Source: Phycisphaerae bacterium (lineage in GTDB: Bacteria > Planctomycetota > Phycisphaerae > Sedimentisphaerales > Anaerohalosphaeraceae). Taken from it: a DNA stretch of 47,395 nt. The translations under genes were made by a program, and so were the position numbers. The notes below the pieces were generated by a model. It was given only the letters and a program-made list of their open reading frames with translations, had not been told where the DNA came from and searched no databases. How positions within the stretch are numbered: position 1 is the stretch's first letter; each line of letters begins with the position of its first letter. Shown here in pieces: positions 45,971-47,395 of the stretch. The DNA is taken from positions 1 through 47,395 of the forward strand of contig JACZKQ010000199.1 of NCBI GenBank assembly GCA_014859965.1, in the 5' to 3' direction.

Positions 45971-47005
45971 ATGCCCGGAGAATATCGCTTTACATTTGGA
46001 CCCTGGAACATACATGAAGGCGGCGATCCGTTCGGACCCACCGTGCGGAGCAGCATTGAATTCGGCAAAAAGCTCAAGCAGTACAAACAGTTGGGCTTTG
46101 ACGGCGTGCAGTTCCACGATGACGATGCCGTGCCGGACATGAACGATCTGAGTCCCGACCAGATCACGCGAAAGGCCAAGGCGGTCAAGAGTGCACTGGA
46201 TGGCGAGGGGCTTGCGGCGGAATTTGTCGCCCCGCGGCTGTGGGAGGACCCGCGGACGATCGACGGCGGATACACGTCCAACGATCCGCAGTGCAGGCAG
46301 TATGCCCGTGAGCGGTCGCTTCGGTGCGTCGACATCGCAAAGGCGCTGGATACGGACCTGATCGTGCTGTGGCTTGCCCGCGAGGGAACGTATATTCGCG
46401 AGGCCAAGGACAGCAAACTCGCCGTGGACCGTCTGGTCGAAGCGATCAACGACATGCTGGATTACGATCCGAAGATCCGGATCGCCATCGAACCCAAGCC
46501 GAATGAACCCATGGATCACACATACATTCCGACGACAGGCCACGCGGTGGCGATCAGTTTCCTGACCGACGATCCCGGCCGTGTCGGCGTGAATATCGAA
46601 AGCGCTCATGCAATTCTGGCAGGCCTCGATCCCTCGGATGAAATGGGCTTTGCGCTGGCCTACGACAAGCTTTTCACGGTGCACCTCAATGATCAGAACG
46701 GCTTGAAATTCGACCAGGACAAGACGTTCGGGGCGGTCGACCTGCGGCGGGCATTCAATCAGGTGCGAATGCTTGAGCAATACGATTACGGCAAGAAGGG
46801 CGAATTTGTCGGACTGGACGTAAAAGCGATGCGGACGCAGAAAGCCGAGGCTGCAACGAAACACCTGAGCAACAGTCGTCTCATCTTCCTGCATCTCGTC
46901 GAACTGGTGCGAAGCCTCGACAAAGCTCAGATAGATAATCTCATCAGCCAGCGCGATTACGAAGAGCTGGAAATGCTAATCGTCAATCACCTGATGGGCA
47001 AGTAG
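45971..47005 (+). CDS. Xylose isomerase-family TIM-barrel sugar isomerase with altered metal ligand (344 aa)
   Basis: The sequence aligns end to end with class I (Streptomyces-type) xylose isomerase: FTFGPWNIHEGGDPFG, catalytic His49 and Asp52 in FHDDD, Glu174 and Lys176 in IEPKPNEP, Glu210 and His213 in NIESAHA, Asp248 and Asp250 in KFDQDKTFGAVDLR, and Asp283 in GLDVK. The position of the class I ligand Asp245 (in the LFHIDLN segment) is occupied by His238 (LFTVHLN). Glu/Asp/His sets do bind metal in related sugar epimerases, so the enzyme is probably active, but on an uncertain sugar. ATG 45971 has AAAGGAA upstream; the longer frame adds an unlikely leader. Cytoplasmic. Confidence 0.82.
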   Translation: MPGEYRFTFGPWNIHEGGDPFGPTVRSSIEFGKKLKQYKQLGFDGVQFHDDDAVPDMNDLSPDQITRKAKAVKSALDGEGLAAEFVAPRLWEDPRTIDGGYTSNDPQCRQYARERSLRCVDIAKALDTDLIVLWLAREGTYIREAKDSKLAVDRLVEAINDMLDYDPKIRIAIEPKPNEPMDHTYIPTTGHAVAISFLTDDPGRVGVNIESAHAILAGLDPSDEMGFALAYDKLFTVHLNDQNGLKFDQDKTFGAVDLRRAFNQVRMLEQYDYGKKGEFVGLDVKAMRTQKAEAATKHLSNSRLIFLHLVELVRSLDKAQIDNLISQRDYEELEMLIVNHLMGK

Positions 47006-47050
47006 GCGCAACCGGCCATCCCGACGGTCATTCCGATGCCCAATCGCTCC

Positions 47051-47077
47051 TTGCCCGAAATGGGCAACAGGTTTTCT
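47051..47077 (+). terminator. Intrinsic terminator after the sugar isomerase gene
   Basis: TTGCCC / GGGCAA (47051-47056, 47062-47067) with a 5-base loop, followed by CAGGTTTTCTT. The stem is short and the U-tract is slightly offset. Confidence 0.5.
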
Positions 47078-47245
47078 TAAGGGATAGAAGGGCGTGGAAT
47101 GATCGTTGGGAACAAGGGATAAGATCGCTTGTCCTGTATGCGGCCATCCTGAAGATCTTCTCCCTGCCGGCAGGGTAAACGCATTCTCCGGATGTCCGCA
47201 TCCCAAACTCAACCTGCGGCGACAATGGAGAGCAAAACCGGTTGG

Positions 47246-47299
47246 GCAGAGGCCAAAATCAGGAGCATCTGTTCGCCGGGGGGGGATTTTGGCCTCTGC
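47246..47299. repeat. Perfect 15-bp inverted repeat
   Basis: GCAGAGGCCAAAATC at 47246-47260 and its exact reverse complement at 47285-47299 flank 24 bases that include a run of eight G. It sits 12 bases past the stop of the partial minus-strand gene. It may be a transcript-end hairpin for that gene or a mobile-element end. Confidence 0.7.
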
Positions 47300-47310
47300 T
47301 CTGAAAAGAA

Positions 47311-47395
47311 TCACGCGGCGGACTCCATGCGTGTCGCGGTTACCTTGTAGCCCAAGCTTTCCAAACGCCGGATGTGATGCTTGACCGCCGAGTCG
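47311..47395 (-). CDS. C-terminal fragment of an unidentified protein (27 codons visible)
   Basis: On the minus strand the frame entering from the right edge reads DSAVKHHIRRLESLGYKVTA and seven more residues, then TGA at 47311-47313. The basic amphipathic helix followed by LGYKVT is reminiscent of the C-terminal tails of some insertion-sequence transposases, and the perfect inverted repeat lies just beyond the stop. Too little is visible for a firm family. It converges on the sugar isomerase gene. Confidence 0.35.
   Translation of the reverse strand, partial: DSAVKHHIRRLESLGYKVTATRMESAA

Noticed and set aside
47106..47384. Plus-strand 92-residue frame with CPVCGHP
   Set aside because: It runs through the perfect inverted repeat and the opposite-strand gene fragment, and only one cysteine pair is convincing.

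Overview
The window looks like a chromosomal segment of a Planctomycetota bacterium, most likely a Phycisphaerae-type polysaccharide degrader. The grounds are inferred from gene content: a Rhodopirellula-type ECF sigma factor with a FecR partner, a triple DUF1080 protein, a very large M56/BlaR1-type protein with SPOR-like C-terminus, a planctomycete-style pseudopilin operon, and many secreted CAZymes with no SusC/SusD-like pair. No rRNA, CRISPR or complete tRNA gene was seen.

Layout. Positions 1-7748: a 5'-truncated M56 sensor peptidase gene that appears split by a one-base frameshift near 1297-1300 from its roughly 2,100-residue extension, followed by a small membrane zinc-ribbon protein (7933-8229). 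Positions 8230-8559: a repeat-rich gap ending in a 40-base 3' fragment of a tRNA-Val gene, which looks like the attachment-site scar of an integrated element lying to its left. Positions 8560-15460, minus strand: an operon for a reduced type II secretion/type IV pilus-like machine (GspE, GspF, a major pseudopilin, two minor pseudopilins and a 599-residue PilX-like protein) behind a clear promoter at 15560-15588.

Positions 16022-36949: an arabinoxylan utilisation locus. The minus strand carries, in order of transcription, an ECF sigma factor, a FecR-type membrane regulator with a carbohydrate-binding-like C-terminus, GH95, a GH43-trefoil-GH10 fusion, GH62, GH127, GH51 and GH43. The genes are tightly spaced, and three junctions overlap as ATGA, ATGA and TAATG. 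Divergent on the plus strand are a twin CE1 esterase-malectin protein, a second GH10 xylanase and L-arabinose isomerase. Together they could cut the xylan backbone, remove alpha- and beta-linked arabinose, ferulate-type esters and a GH95-type terminal sugar (L-fucose or L-galactose), and begin arabinose catabolism. No transporter, ribulokinase or xylulokinase is present, so uptake and later steps must be encoded elsewhere.

Positions 36996-41344, minus strand: the housekeeping cluster thrS-infC-rpmI-rplT-pheS. infC has a rare ATC start and pheT is not adjacent to pheS. Positions 41403-47005: a HAD phosphatase, an FHA protein, RlmN (probably leaderless), a triple DUF1080 protein and a divergent xylose-isomerase-family enzyme with an altered metal ligand. 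The right end (47006-47395) holds a terminator, a perfect 15-bp inverted repeat and the last 27 codons of an unidentified minus-strand gene.

The candidate new system is the arabinoxylan locus controlled by a sigma/FecR pair that has no TonB-dependent receptor partner. Its FecR protein carries its own probable glycan-binding domain, which suggests direct sensing of the polysaccharide.
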